Origin: Entophlyctis helioformis
Taxonomy: Eukaryota > Chytridiomycota > Chytridiomycetes > Chytridiales > Chytriomycetaceae
Assembly (NCBI GenBank): GCA_025526915.1
Contig: JAHLKH010000175.1
Span: 1 to 59,209 of the forward strand
Reading direction: 5' to 3'
Length of the DNA stretch: 59,209 nucleotides
In this document: positions 42,911 through 54,100 of the stretch, one piece after another
Position numbering within the stretch: the first letter of the stretch is position 1
How the letters are laid out: every line of letters begins with the position of its first letter
The notes under the pieces: model-generated
Databases searched by the model: none
The model's input: the letters and a program-made list of their open reading frames with translations, nothing else
What the model was told of the DNA's origin: nothing
Made by a program: the position numbers and the translations under genes

Positions 42911-43095
42911 GCGTTGTGGTCGCTGTGACTGTTTGTTGGTTTCCAGGCTGACTCGCCACGAAACCAAACATTCCAGATCTGCGCGATGCTGGCGCGGCGA
43001 TTGTCAAGCGTGTGCAGGCATGGGCAGACAGCGGACATCACCCACAGGCAGACTGCGAATGGCATGTGTCGTGTTGTACATCCTCCATATCTGCC
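42911..43095 (-). promoter_or_regulatory. Conserved 5' flank of F-box/ankyrin copy A5
   Basis: Same element in reverse orientation within the 282-bp A6-A5 spacer. The upstream-ORF ATG is at 42971, 61 nt before the main ATG at 42910. Confidence 0.6.
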
Positions 43096-43192
43096 ATCGA
43101 CGCATCAACACAGCAGTCAGCATGCCTGGCACTCAGCTGCCAATCCACCAAAGCAAGCACACTCATGATCTTCATTTAAAACTGGTCTTGCG

Positions 43193-44755
43193 CTACTTTG
43201 CGATGGGTTCGTTGTCTGCGTCTGCTTCAGCTTTCTCGAGCCGACTGACTGCAGCCTCGAGTAACTTGGCGATCATCTTGAATCCCTTTTCTTTCGTCTT
43301 GGCATCCTCAAGCAGAGCCCGAGCACGTTCGAGTGTCAGACTGTCGACCATCGACTTTCGGATAGCAGGATCCTTGACCTCCGAGATGGTCTCAACATCA
43401 AACGCATATCCGGTGTTCAGCAAGAACTGCATGATGTCGGCATGGTTTCCTTCCACAGCCGCTGTGAATACGCGAGTCGTGAAAGCGTCGGGTCGATGCG
43501 CGTGGAAACACTTGATCACCTCAAGGCGACCCCAAGACGCGGCATTTTCAATGGCGGCTTGAGCATCAACGTCGGGGAACCGGTGAAGCAGAAACGCGAG
43601 AATGTTAAGGTGTCCATTTTCGGCTGCAGCTTGAATGGCGGCTTGAGCATCAAAGTAAGGGAACCGAGGAAGCAGGAACGCGAGAACGTCAACGTGTCCC
43701 CCTTGGGCTGCAGCAATTGGCGAGTCTTCGACAACCGTTGACGGATAGTGCTCGACCAGCCATTTGACGACATGCAGATGACCGCTCCCAGCCGCACTAC
43801 GTGAAGCCCATTCGGTGCATCCCTCCCGCCTGTTGGTATGGAGCCACTGCACTATGTCCAATCGGCCATGAGAAGCCGCACTGTCCATCGCGCCGGCCGT
43901 GCAGTGGTTGTTGCCCGCGTCGTGCAGCATCTGAACAATCTCCAGGCTGCCACTTGAAGCAGCAACATCTACGGCCTGCTGATGGCGAAACTCTCGAAAC
44001 TGTGACAGCTTGAAGACCTTGAGCGTGAAAGCGAGGTGGCGCAGGAGAGCCACATGTCCATGTATAATCGCAAACCAGCCGAAAGTGATCGGCTGCTTAA
44101 TGTCGAGCAGATCGAACCAGCCGTGCCGAGCCGGAATGTGGAGCAGCGAATGATCGCTGAAGTGCAGTTCGCCTTTGTAATAGCACGTGCTCAAGAGACT
44201 CAGGTTGTCGACTCGACCGGCCAATAGTTTCAGTCGATGCGGAAAGCGACGGCGCAGGCGCTCGTACATGGACCGAGAGTGCGCCTCGCAGAGACCGTCC
44301 CTGACCGTGAGCTCTATGTCTGGCAGCAGACCCAAGTTGCCCTGCCAGTCACGCTTGAGTGCATCGACCCAGATCGACTTGGCAGTTGCTCTGGCTTCCT
44401 TGTTCCTCTCGAGCTGCTCCTTGGTGCCAAACTCTCCGTTGAGGAAGCGCCGGAGAGGGCCAACAAAGTCGAGGATCATGACGCGGATCTCGGCGGGCAT
44501 CTTGTCCCACCACGACGCCCCCCACGGCATCTCGCTGGTGGCAGCCACGGCGGCATCGTTGTGGCTGTTGGTTGCGTCGTCGTTGTTGCTGTTGGCTGTT
44601 GGGGCTGAAGACGGAGACGCCGAGCGCTGTCGCTTGCTGCTGCTGCTTCCCTTGCGCACGCCGCCCTTGACCGTCGCAGCCGCTCGCTTTGTGCTGGCCG
44701 CCACAGCCGTCGTCACCGCCTTGCCAGCCAGCCGTCCACTCGCTCGTCGCTCCAT
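43193..44755 (-). CDS. F-box-like/ankyrin protein A6
   Basis: Intact, 520 residues from ATG 44755 (MERRASGRLAGKAV). The frame is open much further upstream, to 44998, but that part is spacer DNA read by chance. It carries the basic module (VRKGSSSSKRQRSASPSS), the F-box-like MPAEIRVMILDFVGPLRRFL, ARHGWFDLLDIKQP, ankyrin units with two LAFLLPRFPY-type units, HRPDAFTTRVF and the tail with EKAEADADNEPIAK. Its centre (43674-44143) is identical to A7. Its 5' flank is unlike the others: the segment between about 44774 and 44820 is replaced, removing the conserved upstream-ORF start. Confidence 0.87.
   Translation of the reverse strand: MERRASGRLAGKAVTTAVAASTKRAAATVKGGVRKGSSSSKRQRSASPSSAPTANSNNDDATNSHNDAAVAATSEMPWGASWWDKMPAEIRVMILDFVGPLRRFLNGEFGTKEQLERNKEARATAKSIWVDALKRDWQGNLGLLPDIELTVRDGLCEAHSRSMYERLRRRFPHRLKLLAGRVDNLSLLSTCYYKGELHFSDHSLLHIPARHGWFDLLDIKQPITFGWFAIIHGHVALLRHLAFTLKVFKLSQFREFRHQQAVDVAASSGSLEIVQMLHDAGNNHCTAGAMDSAASHGRLDIVQWLHTNRREGCTEWASRSAAGSGHLHVVKWLVEHYPSTVVEDSPIAAAQGGHVDVLAFLLPRFPYFDAQAAIQAAAENGHLNILAFLLHRFPDVDAQAAIENAASWGRLEVIKCFHAHRPDAFTTRVFTAAVEGNHADIMQFLLNTGYAFDVETISEVKDPAIRKSMVDSLTLERARALLEDAKTKEKGFKMIAKLLEAAVSRLEKAEADADNEPIAK
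43674..44143 (-). repeat. 470-bp tract identical to 45515-45984
   Basis: Compared base by base, A6 and A7 show no difference over 470 bp, bounded by mismatches at 43673/45514 and 44144/45985. Both sides of the tract are clearly diverged. Confidence 0.85.
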
Positions 44756-44900
44756 GCGTTGTTGCGACTGTTTGTGCACCGACAGATCAACGTCGCGGAA
44801 ACTCGTCAAAAGGATTGCAAGCGCGGCGATTGTCAAGCGAGTGCATGCATGGGCTGACAGTAGACATGACTCACAGACAGACTGCGAATGGGATGCATCG
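44756..44900 (-). promoter_or_regulatory. Variant 5' flank of A6 with replaced core
   Basis: The outer part (GCGCGGCGATTGTCAAGCG at about 44821) and the inner part (GACTGTTTGT near 44765) match the family. The ~46 bp between them are unrelated to the family core and lack its ATGTTTGG. Confidence 0.55.
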
Positions 44901-44994
44901 TGTTGTGCAACATCCATGTCTGCCATCGACACATCAATGCAGCAACAAGAATGACTGTCCCACCATGCAACCAAAGCGAGCACACTCGTGATCT

Positions 44995-46599
44995 TCATTT
45001 CGAACTGGTCTTGCGCTTCTTGGGAATGGCTTCCTTGTCTGCTTTGGCTTTGGCTTTGGCTTTGGCTTTGGCTTTCTCGAGCTGGCTGACTGCTGCCTCG
45101 AGTGACTTGGCGATCATCTTGAATCCCTTTTCTTTCGTCTTGGCATCCTCAAGCAGAGCCCGAGCGCGTTCGAGTGTCAGACTGTCGACCATCGACTTTC
45201 GGATAGCAGGATCCTTGACCTCCAAGATAGTGCCAATATCAAACGCATATCGATTGTCAAGCAAGAACTGCAAAATGTCGTCATGTTTTCGTTCCACAGC
45301 CGCCGTGAATACGCTTGGCGTGAAAGCGTCCGGTCGACGCGCGTGGAAACACTTGATCGTATCAAGGTGGCCGTGCTCTGCGGCAAGGCGCATGGCGGCT
45401 TGAACGTCACAGCCAGGAAACCGAGAAAGCAGAAACGCAAGAACGTCCATGTGTCCATTATTGGCTGCATAAATGACAGCGTCTCGAACGTCAAGGTCGG
45501 GGAACCGAGAAAGAAGGAACGCGAGAACGTCAACGTGTCCCCCTTGGGCTGCAGCAATTGGCGAGTCTTCGACAACCGTTGACGGATAGTGCTCGACCAG
45601 CCATTTGACGACATGCAGATGACCGCTCCCAGCCGCACTACGTGAAGCCCATTCGGTGCATCCCTCCCGCCTGTTGGTATGGAGCCACTGCACTATGTCC
45701 AATCGGCCATGAGAAGCCGCACTGTCCATCGCGCCGGCCGTGCAGTGGTTGTTGCCCGCGTCGTGCAGCATCTGAACAATCTCCAGGCTGCCACTTGAAG
45801 CAGCAACATCTACGGCCTGCTGATGGCGAAACTCTCGAAACTGTGACAGCTTGAAGACCTTGAGCGTGAAAGCGAGGTGGCGCAGGAGAGCCACATGTCC
45901 ATGTATAATCGCAAACCAGCCGAAAGTGATCGGCTGCTTAATGTCGAGCAGATCGAACCAGCCGTGCCGAGCCGGAATGTGGAGGAGCGAATGATCGCTG
46001 AAGTGCAATTCGCCTTTGTAATAGCACGTGCTCAGGAGACTCAGGTTGTCGACTCGACCGGCCAATAGTGTCAGTCGATCCGGAAACCGACGACACAGGC
46101 GCTCGTACATGGACCGAGAGTGCGCCTCGCAGAGACCGTCCCTGATCGTGAGCTCTATGTCTGGCAGCAGACCCAAGTTGCCCTGCCAGTCACGCTTGAG
46201 TGCATCGACCCAGATCGCCACGGCAGTTGCTCTGGCTTCGTAGGAAGTCTCGAGCTGCTCCTTGGTGCCGAGCTGTCCGGTGAGGAAGCGCTGGAGAGGG
46301 CCAACAAAGTCGAGGATCATGATGCGGATCTCTGCGGGCAGCTTGTCCCACCACGACGACCCCCAAGGCATCTCGTCGGTGGCAGTCACAGCAGCATCGC
46401 TGTTGTTGCTGTTGGTTGCGTCGTTGCTGTTGCTGGCTGTTGGGGCTGAAGACGGAGACGCCGAGCGCTGTCGCTTGCTGCTGCTGCTTCCCTTGCGCAC
46501 GTCGCCCTTGACCGTCGCAGCCGCTCGCTGTGTGCTGGCCGCAACAGCCGCCACAGCCGCCGCCTCGTCAGCCAGCCGTCCACTCTCTTGCTGCTCCAT
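44995..46599 (-). CDS. F-box-like/ankyrin protein A7
   Basis: Intact, 534 residues. Start [20 protein letters not shown], basic module (VRKGSSSSKRQRSASPSS), F-box-like LPAEIRIMILDFVGPLQRFL, AVAIWVDALKRDWQGNLGLL, ARHGWFDLLDIKQP, and ankyrin units with two LAFLLSRFPD-type units. The HARRPDAFTPSVF segment and a long Lys/Ala coiled-coil tail (EKAKAKAKAKAKADKEAIPK) follow, ending KKRKTSSK. The KA repeat is an expanded hexanucleotide near 45045-45080. It is the outermost gene of the minus-strand array; its 5' flank ends abruptly at about 46700 where the next gene's 3' end begins. Confidence 0.88.
   Translation of the reverse strand: MEQQESGRLADEAAAVAAVAASTQRAAATVKGDVRKGSSSSKRQRSASPSSAPTASNSNDATNSNNSDAAVTATDEMPWGSSWWDKLPAEIRIMILDFVGPLQRFLTGQLGTKEQLETSYEARATAVAIWVDALKRDWQGNLGLLPDIELTIRDGLCEAHSRSMYERLCRRFPDRLTLLAGRVDNLSLLSTCYYKGELHFSDHSLLHIPARHGWFDLLDIKQPITFGWFAIIHGHVALLRHLAFTLKVFKLSQFREFRHQQAVDVAASSGSLEIVQMLHDAGNNHCTAGAMDSAASHGRLDIVQWLHTNRREGCTEWASRSAAGSGHLHVVKWLVEHYPSTVVEDSPIAAAQGGHVDVLAFLLSRFPDLDVRDAVIYAANNGHMDVLAFLLSRFPGCDVQAAMRLAAEHGHLDTIKCFHARRPDAFTPSVFTAAVERKHDDILQFLLDNRYAFDIGTILEVKDPAIRKSMVDSLTLERARALLEDAKTKEKGFKMIAKSLEAAVSQLEKAKAKAKAKAKADKEAIPKKRKTSSK
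45515..45984 (-). repeat. 470-bp tract identical to 43674-44143
   Basis: Partner of the identical tract in A6; see that entry. It spans the ankyrin core from the LVEHYPSTVVEDSPIAAAQG region back to the ARHGWFDLLD landmark. Confidence 0.85.
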
Positions 46600-46700
46600 G
46601 CGTTGCTGTCGCTGTGACTGTTTGTTGGTTTCCAGGCAGACACGCCACAAAACCAAACATTCCAGATCTGCGCGATGCTGGCGCGGCCATTCTCAAGCGT
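46600..46700 (-). promoter_or_regulatory. Conserved 5' flank of F-box/ankyrin copy A7 (short)
   Basis: The core with the upstream-ORF ATG at 46660 is present; this upstream ORF stops early but still overlaps the main start. The distal part of the element is missing, cut at about 46700. Confidence 0.55.
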
Positions 46701-46721
46701 GTGCATCCAAGCTTTCTTCAT

Positions 46722-49700
46722 TCACGACTCGTCGTCATACTGATCCGGCCTGTACCCCTTCCGCTGCGTCAGTTTCCCCATGCTCGCATGCATCCGCAGC
46801 TTGGATATCGACGACGCCGATCCGTACATGCCGCCGCTCTGTCCCGCAAGCCCGCCTGTCGGCTCCTCGTCCTCTTCCATCAGCTCCGACAGGATCCGGT
46901 CTTCCACATCGCCGCCGTCGTTGCGCTTGACGCTGTGCGACCGGTTGCTCCAGCCCTTGGCGCCGCGTGCATTCATGTTGCCGTCGTCGTCAATGTAGTC
47001 GTCGTCGTTGTAGTTGACGGCATCGACGTTGCCGGCGTCGTCGTAGGACGGGTCGTCTTCCCGGCCGCGCGAATGCGCGTTCTGGAGCGAGTCGTGGTCA
47101 GAGTCTGTGCCCCCATCGCCATCGTCTGCGTCCCTGCTGCCGCGTCGTGGGCCGGTCGCGTGTCGCTTAAGTGACCCGCTGCCATGATACTGCTTCTGCT
47201 GTTGATGCTGCTGTTGCCGGTCGTCCTCCTCTTCCTCGTCTTCTTCTTCGAGCGGGTCGAGCGAGCTCCTGTTGTTGCCGAAACTGATGGTCGCTTTGCG
47301 CAGCGATATGCCTCCACCGCCCATGTTGCCGACCGTGCCGAGATTGCCCATGCCCGTGCCCATGCCCATGCCCATGCCCATGCCGTCGTCATCGTTCATC
47401 TCGGCGGACATGCCATTGGGTGTATACGCGCCATACGAATAGTACCCGCCGTCTCCACCGCCACCCGTGTAGGCGGCAGCACCACCGCCCATGTATGCCG
47501 ACATCTTGTGCGTCGCATATCCGCCGACTTGGGACGCGCCAACCTTGAACTGCTCTTCAAACGGCGACACGCGGCCCATCTCGAGCCGCTCGATGCGGAT
47601 CTGCACGCCTAGCCAGACTGCCAGAACAATCAGTAAAAACGCAGCTGTTGTGGCCATGGCGGCGCCAGTGGCCTTGAAGCTAGGCGGGATGGCGTAGAGC
47701 TTGATGATCCGCTGCGACGTGAACGAGCAGTATGTGTAGTTGGACGGCGACGACGTGTCGAGCGGGTTGGTTGTCGCCTCGATGAGAAAGTAGTAGGATG
47801 GACTGGGCTGCGAGAGCGTGGGCAGGATATTTTCGCACGGGCTGCCGTGATTACAGACCCATCTGTCGCAGCACCGCGTTAGTCAATGGACTCTCTACGC
47901 ACAAAGACGCGTTTTTGTGATGTACCTCATGCCGACGGATTTGCTGAGAAGCGGCGAGCCGTCGGGGAGCTTCCATGGCGATGCTGTCATCCACACCAAT
48001 GTAGTGCTGCCACCGCTTCCCGGATTGACAGCCGCCATCTCGCTGCTAGTGTAGGCTGTGACGGTGTCCAGCGTGGGCCCGCCGCCAACGATGCGTAGTG
48101 TATGCAGGTCCGTGTACTCCAAATGCGTCGAGGCAATCGGATCGTCAATCACCAGGCTCGGCATGAACTCTGCGTCAAACGAGACGCAGGGCACGGCTGT
48201 CGACCCGTCGACACACGCAAACTCGGGCAGCGTCTCTGTGTGCGACATGAAGTCCAGTTTGGTGTGAAGAGGGCAGCCCGAGTACACGGGTATGCGGATG
48301 GATGTCGAGAGGCTGCTGCTGTCCATGGAGCAGTCCATCGAGTCGGATTCCAGCGTGATGGAAAGCACAGTGGGCGGCGATGTGTACACGGCCGCCATTT
48401 GCACACCAGCGAGCCCGAGATCCGTCACGAGGATGCGGTAGGTGACGCTGGCGTCTTGGACAGACTCGACGCGCTGCGACCGGATCTGAATGGCAGAGAT
48501 GTCGCTCAGCTTGAATGAAAGGCGGAGGCTCGCGAGGTCGGCTGGCGATGCCGCTGCCAGCTTGATCTCGAAATTGTACTGGTTGTACATGTCGAGGTAG
48601 ATGGACGACGGTGGCTGGGACTGAGTGACCAGCGTCGTGTCAATGACCGGACGTGTGTCGTCCTTGAGATCGCTCAATCTGGTCTTGACACTACCCTCGC
48701 ACGGAATGTCAGCGGACGACGCCACATGCGCCAGTGCCACTCACCGCCATGACTCACCTACGCAGAATCGTGCCGGTCTGGATGTACCGGTAGGATATGC
48801 CAGTCACTGGACAGCTCTTCCCGCTCGCGAACTCTGAGAACGACACCACGTCCGTGTACCGCAGCAGGCTCCGTGCCAACGTGCCTGTGCTCGCACCCAC
48901 ATTGACAGCGAGACTCTGTTCGTACAAATCGTCCGTGTCGTCGTAGTGCAGCATGTACACGGTGCCCGGCGTTGACCTGGACCGCGACAGCGGCACAAGC
49001 CGCCGCGACCCGGTCAGTCCGGTCCATATCTGGTTGTCTGAGGTGCCGAACGCGTACGGGCCAGACGGCGATGACACGAACGAGGTGATGGGCGTGGATG
49101 CCATGGACCGCGCGAGGAACATGGACTTGCCCGCATCGGGACTGTGTCAGCAACACGTGTTAGCAGCACGTCCACCATTTCCTTTGGCGCATTGCAAGAG
49201 ACGGCATGCGATGAGCAGCGCACCTGTAGAAAAGAGCCGAGCCGTAGACATAGAGGTCTGACGAGATGGACGCATGGAATGCCAGCCGTGTCAAGGCAAC
49301 AGCCTCGGGCGACGTCACGGTCAGCAGTCCCGAAAACGCATCGGTGACCGAGGCGTCAGTGTTCCACAGTCGCTGGAACGGCGTCTGGCCGGATACCTCT
49401 GTGGACGCGGGCACGGTCGAGGGGAACCTGAACGTCAGCACCCACGACGTGTCGGACAGCCTGTAAGTGACGAGGTAGTAGACGGATGCCGATTGTACGA
49501 GAAAGACGATCGCGCGGGTGCCGGTGGATGGCGATGACGCGTCCAGGATTGTGATGGCGGCGCTGGAGAAGATGGCATCGGCCATGGTGCGGCTTGATGC
49601 ATCCTGCGCAGCATGTCGATCATCGCATGTTAGTTGGATGGGATGCGGCAGTGGGCCATGCCATGCCATGCCATTCCACAACGCGTGCATGACGACTTGC

Positions 49701-51099
49701 CAGCAGCTCGGCGATGGTGTATGCTTCGCCGCGCAGCCACCATACGCGGCCTGCGTCTGTGCCGGACCCGATAAACACGACCGGCGACCATGCGGACACA
49801 ATGTTTGCTGGTTGCTGGGTCGGGTACGCCATGCGGCCAATGCATTTGGCCAGTACGTTGGTCCACTGCACCGATGTTTTGGATGTATACGACACGTTGG
49901 CCATGACGATGCCGCCCTGTACATGCAGCAGAGTCGAGTTCCTCAGCATGATCGTGCCGGCGATCTTGAGTGTCGAAGGCGATGACGCGCCACTGCACAC
50001 GTCGACATCTGCCGTCAATGGGGGTCAGTTTCTGGCTGCCATTGTGGAATGGGAGCATACGGATGCTTGCGCACCTGCTTGGACGGATGACGGCACAGTG
50101 AAGGTCAAGAGACTGATGCTGCTGAACTTGTCGGTCGATTGCAGCACCAGGCTCCCGCCCGTGCTGGTGACGGTCGACACCCAGTGCGCCGACAGGCCCG
50201 GCACATGCGCGATGCTCGCGCTCACGCTTGCTCCAAAGACGGCATGGCTGATGGGTGCTGCGATGTCACTCCCCACGGAGATATCCGAGACGCCGGCCGG
50301 GATCCACGAGACGCGGATGCTGAACACGAGCGGAAGGATGCCGCCGATAGCGAGCCGCGGCGTGACGATAGCGCCGAGCGTGACAGACATGGCGGCAGTA
50401 CCCGCGCTGCTGGTCGTGAACGGCACCGTCCAGTCCACGTCGCCAGCCTTTATATCTGCGACAGCCGAGCGCGCTTCCAGTGTTAGCAAGACGGTCTGGC
50501 TAGCGCGTTGTGGCGAGCATGGATGCTGCTCACTGTATATCCAAGTGCCGTTGAGGGACCGTGTCGACAACGCCGACTGCCGCACGTCCGTCTCGATCTC
50601 GGGGTACCCGCCCATGGTCGACAGCTCCGCCGCGCACACCTCACACACCGAGCTGTCTGCCTTTGTTGTCCGGCACGGCACGGTCAGTCGACGGTCATGG
50701 CTTCCTGGACGGGAGGCGGATGGCGGCACTCACACTGTTGAGGATGCGGATCTTGAGGTAGTAGCTGGTTTTCTCGCGCACGAGGGCGGCTGCCGTGCCC
50801 CATGGCACTGCCGTGCTCGAGTAGTTGTAGTTTGCCTCGGTGCGTTCAACCACGGTCCAGTCCCTGAACACATGAACGTTGTGTGTCAGATGTACAGACA
50901 CACAGACGGGCAGACGGACAGATAGTGTGCGTGCGAGCATGGGGCGAGCGCACCACTTGTAGAGGGCAGCGTCGCGAGCCAGTGACGACGCCGACTGCAC
51001 TAGCGGCATGGAGGGCAGGAGCAGCAGCACCAGCAGTGGCAGCAGTTGCAGCATTGCTGCCACGACAAACACGCTCGCGACACGAAACGCGACCATCAT
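46722..51099 (-). CDS. Large type I membrane protein, possible CatSper auxiliary-subunit relative
   Basis: ATG 51099 gives a signal peptide (MLQLLPLLVLLLLPSMPL inside); an ATG at 51165 would lengthen it. About eight exons: 51099-50954, near 50863-50750, 50715-50050, 50020-49650, 49607-49205, 49140-48762, 48712-47926 and 47861-46722. The ectodomain is beta-rich with paired Cys (KSCPVTGISYRYIQTGTI). Just before the single membrane helix (ATTAAFLLIVLAVWLGV) lie WVCNHGSPC and YTYCSFTSQRIIKLYAIP. The cytosolic tail is acidic with a Met-Gly repeat. A propeller-like head, Cys-rich stem, short strand motif before one C-terminal helix is the plan of CATSPER beta/gamma/delta/epsilon, which flagellated fungi could use in zoospores. 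This is a resemblance seen by eye, not an alignment. Frames are open across all exons. Confidence 0.5.
47345..47393. repeat. Hexanucleotide repeat (CATGCC)
   Basis: About six copies, read on the minus strand as Met-Gly repeats in the membrane protein's tail. Confidence 0.85.
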
Positions 51100-51196
51100 G
51101 GGCGAGTTGAGATGTTGCAGGCAACAAACGACAAACGCCAACACGGCCCAATGTACAGCACGCATGTACAGCACGTCCGCCTGCATATTTATTGCC

Positions 51197-54100
51197 TCAA
51201 GACGCCGAGACTCGACTATTGCCACTATTACCACCGCCCGTATTATCAAACAGCTTGGCAAGGATCCATCCAATGTTGAGTATGCCGCACAGACACCCGC
51301 CGACGGCCAGGCCAGCCGACAACGGCCGCCGCCACCCGCCCGTCTCCTCGGTCGTCAGCCGCCAGTAAAACAGGGCAGGCAGCACAAAGCACACGACGAC
51401 GCCCGACGTGCCGCCGACAAACGACATGATGACCTCGACTTCCGAGAACCAGAGGGCCGTAAAGTACACGAGGAGCAGCGCAAACGACGTGAGAACAAGC
51501 CGCCGCCCGCCCTCTTCCTGCATGGACTCTTGCAGCAGGTGCACAATGTGCGACCACGTCTTTCGCCACGACGCGGATAGAGCGGGCAGCTGGGACGATG
51601 GCGTCGAGAAGAGCATCGACGGCCGTCTGGACGTGGGAGCCGACGACGACGACGACAGGAGCGATGCCGTGGATTCGCCGAGCGGCTGGTAGCCGTACGC
51701 GTGAGCGACACGCCAGCGGTAGCCGAGCGTGTTGAGAATCGAGTCGAGCGATGCACGGCATGGATGCACTTGGATTGGCACGGACAGCGCAGCTAGCAGG
51801 GCATACATGAGCCGCCCCACGACGACCAGAAACGTGTCGGGCACTGTCCACGTGCGCATGTGGCGTCAGGGCATGTGCAGTCAAGGGACAATAAAGTGGC
51901 AGCGACTCACGGTTGTCGAATAAGACGACATTGGTGGAGTCGCCGAATGCGAGGTACCCGACGATGCCGACTGCGAGGTAGAGACCGGCTACGGACATGA
52001 CGCTCATATCGATGACGCGTCTGATGCGCATGACGGTTTCTGGCGCCAGGCCACTGCCATGGTACGTGGCATCAATCTCGTTGTAGATGGTGAAGATCTG
52101 CCAAGGCGGGCAGACAAGACGCGTGTGTGAGTTCAGGCCAGCCAGAGAGCCACGACTGGCAGCCAGGAAACGAAAGTCGAGAATGCACTGACGTTCTGGT
52201 GGCAAGTGAACGCAAAGATGTAGATGGTGATGCTCTCAAACGCCTCGAGTTTGAGCGAGAACCACGGCACAGACGGGTGGTCGACGAGCCGGCCGTGGTG
52301 CGGGTGCGGCACTATGAAGCTGAGGCCAATGACAACAAAGGCCAGGTACAGGGCTGCTCCCAGGGCGGTTGACGAGAACCACCAAAAGTCGTCGACCGAT
52401 CTCGCATAGCAGAGCGGGCCAATGACGACAATGAAGGCTGAAGTTGGTTAGATTGCGGGGGCAAGTCGGTCAGTCCAAGTCGGCAAGCATACACACGCCG
52501 AGTCTGGATTTCGCGTAAACAACAGAGCACCCACCAAAGATCCAAAACTGGGGGTTCTGCAGGACGCCGGCCAGCCAGGAGCCGACCAGGTCCGCCGGGA
52601 AAAGGTAGGCAGCGGCCGCAGGCATGGAGTCTGCGATAGCGACCAGATACGACACGGCAAACCCAAAGCAGCTGACAGCCATTGCAATGTCCGCCCACAC
52701 CGCGCCACGGCGGCCCATGGCCGTTTTCGCCAGCGCGCCGTAGGACGGCTCGCCCTGGGCGATGAACAGCGACGTGTGCGAAGGGATGCGGCCGCCGCTT
52801 GCCGAGCCGTAGGCGAGCTGGGCAGACGAGACGAGAAGCCGCAGCGAGAACCAGGTGGCGGCAGCAGACGCAAAGACGAGGAAAATGCCGTATCCCAGGC
52901 CGACAGTCGCGAATGCGTAGGGTATGCTCATGAGGCCCGTGCCCATGATGGTGTTGCACAGGTCGATCACAGACGCGGTGACTAGCGCGTGTGTGTGCGT
53001 TGTGTATGCGATTGCAGTTGAATGGTGTCAGTCACAGAACGACACGACGCGACAGGATCGACGCGGGCAGAGAGGCCGTGGGCCACAGCAAGCACGCACC
53101 AGACGGATACGGCCTGCCGTGCATGTTGAGGCGCGGCGGAGGCGGCTCGCGCGTCTGCGGATAGAGCATCGTGGGCCGCGACGATATCGGGATGCCCAGC
53201 ATCTCTGGCGGCACGGGCGGCGGGTATCGCGGCGGCTTGGCCAGCAGATCGTCATGGTCATCCACGACGCTGCCGCCGGCGGCAGAGGCGCAGTAGAGCG
53301 AGGCGTCATGCAGGCTGTTGCACACTGAGGCGCGACGCTCATGGGCAGCGGGCTGCTGGTCGTCCGTGTAGGTGGCGAGCGTGGCGAGCGTGTCGAGCGC
53401 TGTGTTGCTCTTGAAGATGAGCGATCCGGCCGACTGCAGAGTGCGGTCTATGCTGTAGCTGCGGCTGTGGCTGCGGCTGTGTGTGTACGGGCCGGTATGC
53501 GACGGCAGCGATGCCGCCATGGTTGTCTGCGATCCATATGGGCCGATCGGTGCAGCAGCCGAGGAGGAGTCGCTGTGGTCGTAGTCGTGGTGATGCTGGT
53601 GATGCTGGTGATGGGCGAGTGCATCTGGATGTGGCGGATCGGACGGAACATACGGATCGTAGAGATCGTGGGGATCCGGCGAGGCAGACGAGGCCGACTG
53701 GGGGTTGGGATGGAGCGACGCATGCGGCACAGACATGCGCTGCTTGAGGCGGGCGGAGGAGCGCTGGGTTGCGGTTGAAACCGAGGCGCGACGGTGCAAG
53801 GCGTGTGTGTGTGCGTGAGCGTGTGTGGCGAGTTCCGATGGCGACGGGCTGCCGGACGGCGGACGCAGGAGCTGGAGCGGGATGTGGGCGGCGGCCGGCG
53901 ACGGCGACGGGTCGGGCGACGAGAACGTGCGGTGGACGGCGGCGGCGGCGGCGGTTGTGGACGGGTGGGGCGGGAGGGCGGACAGCGACGGGCGGCGGGC
54001 GTGCGGCAGCGACAGCGAGTGGCCGTGGGCGTGGCCGTGTGTGTACGCAGCAGACGACGACGCAGCCGCGAGGAACTGCGACGTGCTGAGGGCTCTGCGG

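Noticed and set aside
44756..44998. Longer start for A6 (MKITSVLAL...)
   Set aside because: This is the family 3' spacer of A7 and 5' spacer of A6 read by chance; the same DNA is not open in the other copies.
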